Shown: piece by piece, positions 24,046 to 33,610 of the stretch | Layout of the letters: every line of letters begins with the position of its first letter | Position numbering within the stretch: the first letter of the stretch is position 1 | Origin: Dolomedes plantarius | Taxonomy: Eukaryota > Arthropoda > Arachnida > Araneae > Dolomedidae | Direction of reading: 5' to 3' | DNA length: 64,000 bases | NCBI GenBank assembly: GCA_907164885.2 | Contig: OU015498.1 | Location: 88,766,142-88,830,141, forward strand | Program-made: the position numbers and the translations under genes | Notes under the pieces: generated by a model | The model's input: the letters and a program-made list of their open reading frames with translations, nothing else | Database searches by the model: none | What the model was told of the DNA's origin: nothing

Positions 24046-24477
24046 TTAAGGGGGGTACTCTAGATACCGGGGACAGGTCCACCATCTTGGATTTTTTTTG
24101 GCGTCGATTTTACCGCGTTTAGCGGATTGGAAATTTTTTCTCGCCAAAGTGTTTGAGCGGTACGTTCAAACATTGGACTTTTATGCCTTTTTAATACAAA
24201 AATACCTTTTTAAATAATGAAACTTAGAAATTTTGGTACTTTAGGATTATTCCGTCGACCTGTCAACGTTCGCGAAAATGCGCAAATCCTTTGGCGCCAT
24301 CATAATGAAAAGCAATTTCCAAAATAAACATTCTAAACACATTAAATTTATTATTAATACAAAAATATTATTAAAACACATTAATAATAAAAAAATCAAA
24401 ATAAAGTAAAAACCTCTATTTTTTTTATAATTACACATTGAATTATTCTTGAATCTAACCGTACATATTATTATCAA

Positions 24478-25350
24478 TCATTTCGGCTGCCAAAAATCCT
24501 TGATAGCTTTTAAAGCGCAAATAAACAAGTTATTATCCTTGTGCAGTCGCCGCCACATAAATTCGTTTAAATACAAATCCAAGTGTTTACGGGTAGTTCC
24601 GCGGTGTTTCTTGTTTCGCCATTTTGCCAAACCCCACAATCGTTCTATATTTTGTGTATGTGCACCAGTTTCAGGATCCACAAAATTATATCGGTGATTC
24701 ACTTTAAAGTGTTGGAATCCCGCTGCTTCCAATTCATCAGTTCTGTAACTTTTCCACGAGTCTGAGAAAATTGTAGTTCCTTCTGCAATGTTGTTCCTAA
24801 TTTCAGCCATGAGAGTTGCTGCATTTCGATTGGGAACCTTTACGATGAAACACTCGTTGGTCTCTCTGCACAGTCCCCCAAATATCCATTGTTCTGGAAG
24901 AATACGACCGACTTGGTTTTTGCGCTTTGTAAAAAGACTCTCATCTATCTCTACAATTTCGTTCGGACCTCCTATTTGTTTCGAATCACGTTGTAGAAGG
25001 CTATGAGTGCACACTTCCCTCATATAATTGTTCCAATCAACAATTGGCTTTCCTGTCAAATCCAGCTGTTTTTCTCCCCATTCAGTTGATGTTAATTCAT
25101 GCGACCAGCCGTAAATAAACCGGAGGGCAGTCACAAACGGGAGTTTTGAGCCCTCCAACCACATGTCAATACGAATAGCTACTCGTTTATCGCACCCCTT
25201 TACATTGCATCGCCATTGCTTATCAGTTTTGATATACAACGCCATATCGTGGCCATTCACGCACATTTTCTTAGAAGAAATGATTCCATACTCTTGAAAA
25301 TATGCCACTGCACTCTCTTCGGTGCTAGGCAAATCCCAAATTCGAATCAT
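24478..25350 (-). CDS. Merlin (ISXO2/IS1595-like) transposase, intact
   Basis: 290 codons, no stops. Residues 30-53 form a probable zinc ribbon (C30, H34, C48, C53). The ISXO2-like catalytic domain follows: D136 in EIVEIDESLFTKRKN, D197 in TTIFSDSWKSY, and N234/E236 in HTQNIERLWGLAKWRNKK. QWIFGGLCRETNECF between them is typical of this domain. Length fits Merlin transposases. It lies within perfect element ends and a perfect target duplication, so this copy may be recently active. The start at 25350 is the first Met before IWDLPSTEES, and the sequence upstream is A-rich and non-coding. Confidence 0.95.
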   Translation of the reverse strand: MIRIWDLPSTEESAVAYFQEYGIISSKKMCVNGHDMALYIKTDKQWRCNVKGCDKRVAIRIDMWLEGSKLPFVTALRFIYGWSHELTSTEWGEKQLDLTGKPIVDWNNYMREVCTHSLLQRDSKQIGGPNEIVEIDESLFTKRKNQVGRILPEQWIFGGLCRETNECFIVKVPNRNAATLMAEIRNNIAEGTTIFSDSWKSYRTDELEAAGFQHFKVNHRYNFVDPETGAHTQNIERLWGLAKWRNKKHRGTTRKHLDLYLNEFMWRRLHKDNNLFICALKAIKDFWQPK

Positions 25351-25675
25351 TTTGAAGCGAAGTAAAAAAAAAAACAGTATATTTAAACACGCTAAAAAAC
25401 ACTAAGGGTCTTGTAGCGTACTGGAAATAGGGTCTTATTTTTTCCCGAAACCCCACAAGCGCTTGGAAAGCACAGCTGCGTGTTTTCAAGGAATGTGTTG
25501 TTCGGTTCCACCAGTTTCGGAACCCGTAGGGGGATTAAAAGCCGTTCCCTTACAGACGTAGCCACTAAAGCTGTCAACTTAACGTTTCGGAATGTAATAA
25601 AGTTCGGCGTCTAGAAGAAACTGTCAGCCGATAATCTGCCGCCTCCTCCGCCCCTTCTGAAAATCCAGACATTTA

Positions 25676-26199
25676 GGCCCGTTGCACACACAGCGTTTTT
25701 ATCTCTAGCGGAAATTTTCTATCGGACGTCGTTCCAACAGTAGACCACATAAGTCAATTGGAGCTTGCACACACAGCGGAAAATGAAATTTTTCTTCGAC
25801 GGTAGCCTGTGCAGCTGTCCAGTGCCACTGTGTGCCGGCGGATTCGTTGACGCCAGATTGAAGTAGTTATCCATGTGACCCTATGCACGCTTACACACAC
25901 AGCGGACTCTACCGTCGTAGGGTCTTTTGCGAGGGTGTGGTTGGGGGTTTGCTGGGGGGGAGGCGCGCTGGTTTTCTTGGAATCGTAAAGGGGATTCGAA
26001 AAGGAGGGCTCCTCCGATCCCGGCTGGGGGGAGGGGGGCGTTGATGCGACCCCTCTGGTTTCTTGGACACGTGCAGGATTCCAAAAGGAGGGGTGGGCCT
26101 TTCTCCCCTTCGACGGAGTTTTTCGCCGTGTGTGTAAGCTCTACTTTTAGAACGACGTCCGATGGAAAATCTCCGCCTACGCCGTGTGTGCAACGGGCC
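25676..26199. mobile_element. Harbinger-like MITE inside Merlin-B
   Basis: A 524-bp GC-rich insert with ends GGCCCGTTGCACACAC... and ...GTGTGTGCAACGGGCC, flanked by TTA (25673-25675 and 26200-26202). A GGCCC terminus and a TTA duplication fit PIF/Harbinger. Inverted similarity continues for about 75 bp. Motifs of the type CACACACAGCGGA recur internally. Open frames on both strands here (25881-26235) are by-products of its GC-rich composition. Confidence 0.82.
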
Positions 26200-26507
26200 T
26201 TAGAGGAGACGCTTCATAGATTCCGCACAGTGTAGACGTGTTTTTTCTAGGCTCCTGTGTATTTGGGCTGGGAATGGGCCCAGGAGCGCGCAATGTGAAC
26301 CTGCACGTAAATTTACGTGAATATGTCTGAAAGTGTCTAATGATTAATTTTGTTTAATTTTTTTTTGTTAATAAATTGTTGAGTTTTTGTTTTAAAATTT
26401 GGCCTTCGTCTTGTAAATTATAATTCTATCTTTCTTTGGTATGGATCAATAGTTGTGAAAATTGTTAAAAATGCCTCAGAGAGTTAACAGCCTTGTCGTG
26501 ATGCCAC

Positions 26508-26684
26508 AGTCTGTTCACATAGGAGTTCGGTAGCGGAGCGTTAAAGTATTGAAATATATTTAACCAATGACAAACCTCCAAACGATTAGCAACGACATTT
26601 TTAACGCCCATGATTGGTTTATTTTCGTCTCAACGACATCTTTCCTTTAACGCTCCGCTACCGGACTCCTATGTGAACAGGCCC
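26508..26684. mobile_element. CTGTTCACA-family MITE, copy A
   Basis: Inverted ends CTGTTCACATAGGAGTTCGG (26511) and CCGGACTCCTATGTGAACAG (ending 26680), about 37 bp long. The core AATGACAAACCTCCAAACGA, then ATGATTGGTTTA, is shared with the copy at 31110. No coding sequence. The target duplication is unclear. Confidence 0.75.
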
Positions 26685-27182
26685 TTATTCGCGTAGTCAA
26701 GGATTACACAGTAAATGTGATAAAATTTGAGGTTATTAACGCAAAAGCTACCTTTTGGCGAAAATATCGGGTTTGGCGAAAATGAATCGGGTTTGGCGAA
26801 AATGGTCGACGGGATAATCCCAAAGTACCGAAATTTTTTTTGAAGAACTCATTAAAGAACGCTTTTCAAAAAAATGTATTTAGAAAATATGTTTTGTAAG
26901 CCTGACTTTGAAATTGTTTATACATTATTTGTTTACTTTTAAACTTATTTTGAAAAGTAAGTAATAACTAAACCAGATTATATCGACAACAGCATGTGAA
27001 ATTGTTTACATATCGTATTTCGGTATGTAATTAAATAAAAAATACCATAAATTTTAAGAAAATTGAGATAAAATCAATTATTTAAAAAACTTATCTTTTT
27101 TTCTCTCTTACCATTAATGCGAAATTCAACTGTCTCTATTGCTTTATATTGGTGAGAGGGGATTGTCAGCGAGGTTTAATAA

Positions 27183-27211
27183 TCTATATACTATATATAT
27201 AAAACCAGTTC
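27183..27211 (+). mobile_element. Helitron-1, 5' end
   Basis: Begins TCTATATACTATATATATAA after an A (27182), then AAAACCAGTTC, where Merlin-C was inserted. It resumes at 29522. Compare the uninterrupted copies at 35177 and 62096. Confidence 0.8.
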
Positions 27212-27337
27212 AGTACTTTTCCATTTCGCGGGCGCAAATCTGGCCAAACGGAATCTTTGGCGACAAACGGAATTTTTTGGCGACAAAGCACAGTATACAC
27301 ATAAAAAAAGGTAATACATATTAGTTCTAAGAAATTT

Positions 27338-28232
27338 TTAATTTGGAGGCATAAACATTTTAACATCGTTCAAAATTTTTTCAAACGAGTCATTTGTTTG
27401 CCTTCTCCACATAAATTCCGCGAGATAACTTTCTAGATAATGGCGTGTCGTTCCTCTGTGTTTCTTGTTCCGCCATTTCGCGCTACCCCACAGTCTTTCT
27501 ATTTTTTGCGTATGTGTTCCTGTTTCGGGATCCACAAAATTGTATCTGTGGTTCACTTTGAAATGTTTGAAGTTTTCCTCTTCTAGTTTCTTAGTGCAGT
27601 AAGATTTCCACGAATCGGAATATATTATAGTTCCTTTTCAATGTTTTCCTTAATTGCATCTAATATTATGCTCAGGGATCGGTCTGGCACCTTAACAAGG
27701 AAACATTCGTTTGTTTCACGACAAATTCCTCCAAATATCCATTGTTGTGGTAAAATTCGTCCCGCATTGTTTTTGCGCTTCGTGAACATACTTTCGTCCA
27801 CTTCGACGATCATACCCGGTCCTCCTATTTTCCTTTGCAAACCGTTTCCTTTTTTAGACGTTTCAGCAAAGAATCAACACAAACCTCTCGCATGTAGTTA
27901 TTCCAGTCCATAACGGTTCCGTGACTCATTTCTAACTGCTTTTCACACCATTTAATTGAAGTTAATTCTTCGCTCCAAGCATAAATAAACCTTAAACACG
28001 TCAAAAAGCTCAATTTCGATGACTCAAACCATGTGCCTTTCCGGACACTTCTTTTACTGCGACAAGTTGAAAGGTTGCAGCGCCATTGAACTCTGTTTTC
28101 AAAATACAATTTCATTTCATGATTATTATCGCAAGTAGCAATTTTAGGCAAAACGCCTTTCGCTTGAAATAATCTAACAGATTCTTCCTCTGTTTTGGGC
28201 AAATCCTAAATTTTCATAGGTTTTTCATCCAT
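27338..28232 (-). pseudogene. Merlin transposase pseudogene
   Basis: Three minus-strand segments in three frames match the intact copy: 28202-27825 (zinc-ribbon region and HELTS-like helices), 27840-27625 (VEVDESMFTKRKNNAGRILP with the first Asp) and 27556-27338 ([18 protein letters not shown] with the third catalytic residue). The Met at 28232 is followed by a TAG where the intact copy has Trp in IWDLP. Two frameshifts and one stop make it inactive. Confidence 0.9.
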
Positions 28233-28242
28233 TTTTGACGTA

Positions 28243-29371
28243 CAGTAACCACCGCTTATAGTGATCAGTGGTTATAAGAATCAACCGTTTATAAGAATCA
28301 ATATCGCAAAAACAAAAACAAATGTATTATTTCCATGTTAAAATTTCCGCTTTAAAGAATCAATCCACCGGTTATAAGAATCAGTTTGCAATCTTCGCCT
28401 TCCTTTCATTTTTCCAAAAAATTCCACTTGAACTCTCAAAAGGTACGAAATTCTTTCTTAAGTTTTTGAAAAGAAAGATTGATAAAACTTTGGGGTGTAA
28501 AACAGTCGTAAAATACATTCCTTTAGACATAACATAAGAGTTTCTCCTTATACGTTTTTGCTAAACACTGTGTTATTAGCTTTACCCAGGGGCATCTAAC
28601 CCGCCTGGGTCCGATTTCCCTTTTCTCCAGACAGGCACTCCTTTTTTCCCACCACTTACTTCCAGGTTGCGGATTTCTGGACCCTGAAACACAGAAATCT
28701 TTCGCGAAGTGTCCACCATCACTTACGCAAACGGGACAGTGGATTTAGCACTTCAAACCGTGAAACGTAAACGGATCCATTTTGCTGAATCAGATGAACC
28801 AGATGCTGAATCAAACGTTTCACGGTTTGATTCAGAATCAAATCGTGAAACGTAAGCTATAAAGTGAATCTTCGTCTGAGACTGTAATAAGCATACGTCG
28901 CTAGTAGTCACTTTAGTTTTCTAACAAAATTGCCAGTTAGTGTTAGAACTTTTTGATAGTCGAATTCAAATATGATAAAAACAAGGAAATCTCTTAGTTT
29001 TTCTGAAAAACAGAACTTGTTAATTAGATATGATGCTCTTCCAAAGGGTAGTCAAAGAAAAGCTGCCTCTTGTTGATTTTATAATCATGTGTTGTTACTT
29101 ATAGGTCTAGAAATTGAGTTATAGTATTTGTTTAGAAATTGAGTATTTTTAAAATTATAAAAAATAATTTTAATAAATGATAAATAACGTAAATTAAAGA
29201 GTATTTAATGGTAAATTATGTATATATGTGCCTGTGAGTTTATATATATGTACAAGTATATATTTGTGTATGTGTGCCTGTCCAAAGGGAAGTTTCGGTT
29301 ATAAGAATCAACCGCTTATAAGAATCAAAAACAGTAATAACAAACGTGATTCTTATAAGCGGAAATCACTG
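28243..29371. mobile_element. pogo/Tigger-type deletion derivative inside Merlin-C
   Basis: Ends CAGTAACCACCGCTTATAGT and ATAAGCGGAAATCACTG, flanked by TA (28241-28242 and 29372-29373). The subterminal motif GGTTATAAGAATCA recurs several times near both ends. At 28972-29073 a remnant reads MIKTRKSLSFSEKQNLLIRY, then DALPKGSQRKAAS*, which looks like the first helix-turn-helix of a CENP-B/pogo transposase. The rest of the gene is deleted. Confidence 0.82.
28746..28857. repeat. Inverted GTGAAACGT repeats
   Basis: AAACCGTGAAACGT (28746), ACGTTTCACGGTTTGATTC (28819) and AATCGTGAAACGT (28841) form overlapping hairpins within the pogo-type insert. Likely subterminal element structure or a further small insertion. 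Confidence 0.6.
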
Positions 29372-29521
29372 TATTAGGAAAAAAACGTTACTCATAAGAA
29401 ATAGCCGCGACTTGTTTTGAAAATGTGGCGGTTAAAGGTTAAAATTGGAAATATTCCGTTTGGCGGCGGTTGTACATTTTTGGCGACTTTATCGCTTGCG
29501 CCCGCGAAATGGAAAAGTACC

Positions 29522-30235
29522 AACAGTTCCATAACTGACTGACTGACTGACAGATAACGCACAGACCAAACCGCTGGATCTAAAGGACTGAAATTTTGCT
29601 TGGCGATTCTTCTTATAGTGTAGGAGTGCACCAAGAAAGATTTTTGGAAAATTCTTTTTAGATTTTTAAAAATAAAATTTTTAAGCTGTTTTTGTAACAT
29701 TTTTTTAAGTTTGCATTTAAAATAATAATTTGAAGGTTATAAAATTCATATCACAAGAAAGATCATAAAAATTCCTTTAATAAGAAATGTTTTTCGAATC
29801 TTTACATCCATTTTCTAATTTTTGGTGAATTTTTAAAGATTAATTTTTAAAATTTAATTTTTTAAATGCTGATCACGTGGTTTCTTTTCTTCTTGTGATA
29901 CTTGAAACTAATTTTGCGTCACGTGCATAACAACGAAATAAATTGGCAAAAAAATATTTTTTCTCTTGCTAATGCGGCAGACGATTGCCCATTATCCAAA
30001 AAAATATTAAAATACACTAAAAGAAATATTTCTCAAACTGTACTTTATTAACTGTACTATATTCTTTAGTATATTCTATTAGATTTAATTTTAATATTTT
30101 CTTTTACATTATTTTGTCTATAAAAATATCCGTTACGATTTTTTTATAAATACATTTTTTTGGCATTTATTGCATACATTGACCTTTGTATTTAATTTGA
30201 ATGTACTCTGTAGCGAAGCACGGGTATTCAGCTAG
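29522..30235 (+). mobile_element. Helitron-1, remainder to 3' end
   Basis: Continues AACAGTTCCATAACTGACTG and ends GTAGCGAAGCACGGGTATTC-AGCTAG followed by T. The CCGTAGC/GCACGG-like hairpin before a terminal CTAG and insertion between A and T fit Helitron ends. It is non-coding, hence non-autonomous. Same family as copies at 35177-35946, 31557-33050 and 62096. Confidence 0.82.
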
Positions 30236-30339
30236 TATGTAATAATTATTGCCTGAGAGAGAAATCAAGAAAACGTGCCAAACCAGGGAAAAATCCAAGA
30301 TGGGAGACCTGGTTCCGGTATCTAGAGTATCCCCCTTAA

Positions 30340-31109
30340 GTATTATTGAACATAATTAACGAGTTAGTACTGACTGAGGAATGTAGAGAGAAGGGTTTCG
30401 ACTGAATCAAAACCGGTCACTCTTCTCTTGAGAATTTGTATCTTGGATACAATATCTTTTGAGAAGTCAGTCCTCTTAAGGTTTTTTATTTCACCTTCCT
30501 GAAAAATCACACAAACTCAGAACAGTCGGTTCCTCTTACATGACCGCAAGCGAATACATTTTTAATTTCTCCTTAAGATAAAAGGGAAATAAAATAAATA
30601 AAACTGCAAACTCAGGCTCTTGACTGCACAGAAATTACAATAGAACATTATGATATGAAAAAAGTCCATGTTACGATAAACAGAATAACTATGTTCCTCA
30701 ACTGAGACATTAGGCCATATTTTAATGTTTATTATATAAAAGTTAGAATATACAGATGAACAAAAGAATGGATAATCATGAAAAGAAAAAGCTTAGCATA
30801 AATATTGTAGTTTCAAAACAAAATTTCTTATGTTTATTTTTCAATTAACTTTGTACAGTTTTTGATTTACAAATGCGCATGTCCAATGTTAAAACCTTAC
30901 ATTCTTGGAATGCCCAGATTAGATTGCTAGACAGGCATCAAAAGCAACAGGATTCTTACAAAGCTTTAAAGTTACAAAATACTCCTCACTGGTGACATCT
31001 CAACTGCTGACAGAAAAATCAGTAAAAGGACGAAATGACCGTGTCTGACTTGGGTATTTGTACATCCTCATTTGTAGGCTCGACGAGACAATAGGAAACA
31101 GGGGGTAAA
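30340..31109. other. Intergenic, nothing recognised
   Basis: AT-rich DNA between the nest and the next MITE. No coding or repeat boundary seen. Confidence 0.4.
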
Positions 31110-31276
31110 AGCCTGTTCGCAGAATCCGTCAGCATCAGCGTTACTTGCATTGAAATATAGTAAACCAATTACAAACCTCCAAACGAAAAGCCACGAAATT
31201 GTTAAGGTCTATGATTGGTTTAAAATATGTCAATACGAGTAACGCTGACGCTGGCGAATTCTATGTGAACAGACCC
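31110..31276. mobile_element. CTGTTCACA-family MITE, copy B
   Basis: Left GCCTGTTCGCAGAATCCGTC and right end ...GAATTCTATGTGAACAGACC are imperfect inverted repeats containing CAGCATCAGCGTTACT-type arms. The interior matches copy A (ATTACAAACCTCCAAACGA, ATGATTGGTTTA). Non-coding. Confidence 0.7.
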
Positions 31277-31556
31277 TATGACTTCTCCAGGTACATAAGC
31301 TTCTAGGGTCCGAGAGGGCGTCAAATACAAGCTCCCGACTTAAAAACTCAAGATTCAAGAAATAATTTTTTCCTAGGCCCATCATGGGCCCTCGATATCC
31401 GTGGAAATCTTATCCCTACATAATACTGACTTTTAGACGAAATATTTAAAAGATTCCGTAATTATTTAATTGAAAGTTAAACATTTACATCATTTTATAC
31501 ACGAAAAAAGAAAATTTTTTAAAAAAATTCCGAGGCAAAATAAATAAATAAATAAA

Positions 31557-31825
31557 CTAGCTGAATACCCGTGCTTCGCTACGAAGTACATTTTAGGATA
31601 ATTGCAATGAAAATATAATGAAATGGCTTTTTAGAGGATTTCCTTATAAACAATATTTTTAACGTGGGACTACGTTCCTCTATAACGGTCCTCCGGAAAG
31701 CAAAATTTCAGATGTCCTGCGTCGCAAGTTATAATTTTGGCAGCGCGACAAACCCAGTCTGTATCGCTTGGACAAGCAGTAAACAGTTAAACAGAAAAGT
31801 ACCAAAATGCGTCAAAATTTTGACA

Positions 31826-31869
<44 letters not shown>

Positions 31870-33050
31870 ACACATGCATCCATATATACATACAAAAGAG
31901 GTAAGCAAATATAAGTAATCCTACGTTAATAACCCGAGGGAAGTTTCATTAGAAGAGACTACCTGAATTTTTTTTTGTTTGTTTCTACATTGGGCGGAAT
32001 TAATATTACCAGGCTTGTCCTCGAACTTACGCTTGAGCAAGCTACGTAAAACTGACCGTGAAAGAAACAATTTTCTCTTAAATCTACGCCAGCGTATTTT
32101 AAAGCTGGGCCTCGTGAACTTTTTGTTCGTCATGGCGAAGTATACTTTTAGGGGAAATTACAGGCTCTTAAAGTCAAAGGCGATGTCATGGAATAGTAGA
32201 GGAATGCGTGGCACGAACACTTTTTCTCCTTGAGCACACCCGGTTAAAATAATGGGTTCGATTAAATTTTTAAGGAGGGCTTTGACTTGTAGTCTAGTGC
32301 CATTAAACAAATTCGGTGGTTTTAAATTCCGAAAGAGCATTACGGGTGTGCCCCTCCGCAAAGAGTGCTTATAGTATGGAAGACACGGTGATTTAAGGGA
32401 ATTTAAAAACTCTACCGGATAGTTAACGGCATCACATGAATTACAGACAGTGTCTATCGACTTGTAGACAATTTCTTCCCCGTCAAAGAACTTTAGCAAC
32501 ATGTCATTAATGAATGCAGTTTGATCTTTTTTTGTGTCCAAATGGCCCTTTCGCAAAAAGCCATTCTATAGGCGTATTCTGTATTTGAGCAATGTCAGGA
32601 TAAATGTGATCTATAAGTTCCTATTCTTAAAAAAATTCCATCTCAATTAGTCTAATGGTTAAATTTTATCCTTTATTTTTTGTCAATTTATTTGGTTGTT
32701 ATGCACGTGACGCAAAATTAATTTAAAATATCACAAAAAGAAAAGAAATCTCGTGATCAGCATTTAATAAATTAAATTCTAAAATAAATCTTTAAAAATT
32801 TCCCAAAAATCAGAAAATGAAGGTAAAGATTCGAAAAAGATTTCATTTTAAAGCAATTTTTATGATCTTTCTCGTGATATAAATTTTTAACCCTCAGATT
32901 ATTATTTCAAATGCAAACTTAAAAAAAAGTTACAAAAACAGTTTAAAAATTTAATTTAAAAAAATCTAAGAAGAATTTTAGCCCTTTAGGTCCAGCAGTT
33001 TGGTCTGTGCGTTATCTGTCAGTAAGTCACGGAACTGTTTATATATATAA
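31557..33050 (-). mobile_element. Helitron-2 with helicase remnants
   Basis: The minus-strand 3' end lies at 31557-31600 (GAAGCACGGGTATTCAGCTAG then T). The 5' region near 33000-33045 carries the family's AACGCACAGACCAAAC and ACAGTTCC sequence in reverse. It includes the C-terminal part of the Helitron RepHel helicase (31985-32556) and a TA microsatellite at 31829-31865. The rest of RepHel is deleted. The 5' TC was not placed with certainty. Confidence 0.8.
31985..32556 (-). pseudogene. Helitron PIF1-like helicase, C-terminal remnant
   Basis: Minus frame 32556-32158 contains RRGTPVMLFRNLKPPNLFNG, TRLQVKALLKNLIEPIILTG and VPRIPLLFHDIAFDFKSL, which are signature C-terminal Helitron helicase segments. 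After a frame change, YAGVDLRENCFFHGQFYVAC and then SSVSSRTSLVIL follows (about 32100-31985), the final helicase motif with YVACS in place of YVALSR. The motif between (QFPxxLAFAMTINKAQGQ) is lost or scrambled. The Rep nuclease is absent. Confidence 0.85.
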
Positions 33051-33234
33051 ATAAAATAAATTAATAAATAGGCAGTATGCTGATTGCCTACCGCTCGTGA
33101 GGGGCTCTTAGAAATTACAACCAAGTTAAATAAGAGAGAGTTATATGGAAGTTAGATAGCAGAGTTTACATCGATGAAGCGACTAGCTTAGAGGTAGCAT
33201 TCACCTTATAGGCCCAAATGCATGTTACCAACAT

Positions 33235-33610
33235 TTTTTCGTAGAGTAGGATGTCATAAGAAAAAACTGATTAAATTTCCTAAAAACCATAAAAAACTCG
33301 ATTCAACATTTTAAATATGCACCCAGGTGTTTCTGATGAAATTCGTTAGCGTTAAATGTCGCCAAAGCATCCTCATATTATTTGAGTCATTGGAAATTTT
33401 GGTAAACTTGAAAAAGTTTGCAGAATTTGCCAAAGGAAGCAACGCAGATCTGTCAAATTGATAACAACAGCGCCTAAGAACTAAAAGTTTAGTGTCGAAA
33501 TCTGATGTGTGTTGTTTGTGTTACGCGTTGGTGCTGTTCAATTATTGGTTTCGGGGAATGTTTCTCAAGACATTTGCTGATCAGTTTCAAAGTTAGGGTT
33601 TTGCTAATGT
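33235..33610 (+). repeat. Direct duplication, unit 1
   Basis: Similar in the same orientation to 36590-36970. Shared blocks include CAACGCAGATCTGTCAAATTG / CAACGCAAATCTGTCAAATTG, TTTAGTGTCGAAATCTGATG, and CAAGACATTTGCTGATCAG / CAAGACATTTCCTAATCAG. Non-coding and unclassified. A poly(A) run (33668-33681) follows 60 bp later. Confidence 0.75.

Larger units (their letters stand above)
24235..26829 (-). mobile_element. Merlin-B: complete Merlin DNA transposon with intact transposase
   Basis: 2,595 bp. Ends are GGTACTTTAGGATTATTCCG and the inverted right end (...CGGGATAATCCCAAAGTACC). A perfect 8-bp target duplication GAAATTTT lies at 24227-24234 and 26830-26837. It contains an uninterrupted transposase (24478-25350) and two smaller inserts (25676-26199 and about 26508-26684). 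It sits inside the TTAA element. The right subterminal region repeats CGGGTTTGGCGAAAATG. Confidence 0.95.
27212..29521 (-). mobile_element. Merlin-C: broken Merlin copy inside Helitron-1
   Basis: Ends AGTACTTTTCCATTTCGCGG (first base mutated from G) and CCGCGAAATGGAAAAGTACC. The flanking AACAGTTC (29522-29529) is matched on the left by AACCAGTTC with one extra C. Splitting a Helitron whose intact relative is in the window gives independent proof of insertion. It carries a frameshifted transposase (27338-28232) and a pogo-type insert (28243-29371). Confidence 0.9.
24050..30335. mobile_element. TTAA-flanked element with ~50-bp inverted ends, host of a transposon nest
   Basis: The left end GGGGGGTACTCTAGATACCG and the right end CGGTATCTAGAGTATCCCCC are inverted repeats. 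Similarity continues about 50 bp inward (CCATCTTGGATTTTT shared). Both sides are flanked by TTAA (24046-24049 and 30336-30339). Its own sequence is only 24050-24234, 26838-27182 and 30236-30335 (about 630 bp, non-coding). The rest is later insertions. TTAA suggests piggyBac-like insertion, but piggyBac ends normally start CCC, not GGG, so the superfamily is left open. Confidence 0.8.

Noticed and set aside
25881..26235. Overlapping open frames on both strands rich in Arg/Pro/Gly
   Set aside because: They lie wholly within a GC-rich non-coding MITE with inverted ends. Low stop frequency follows from base composition; no domain is visible.
32158..32556. Host PIF1 helicase gene
   Set aside because: The sequence type is that of Helitron helicase C-termini, it is truncated and frameshifted, and it lies between Helitron ends.
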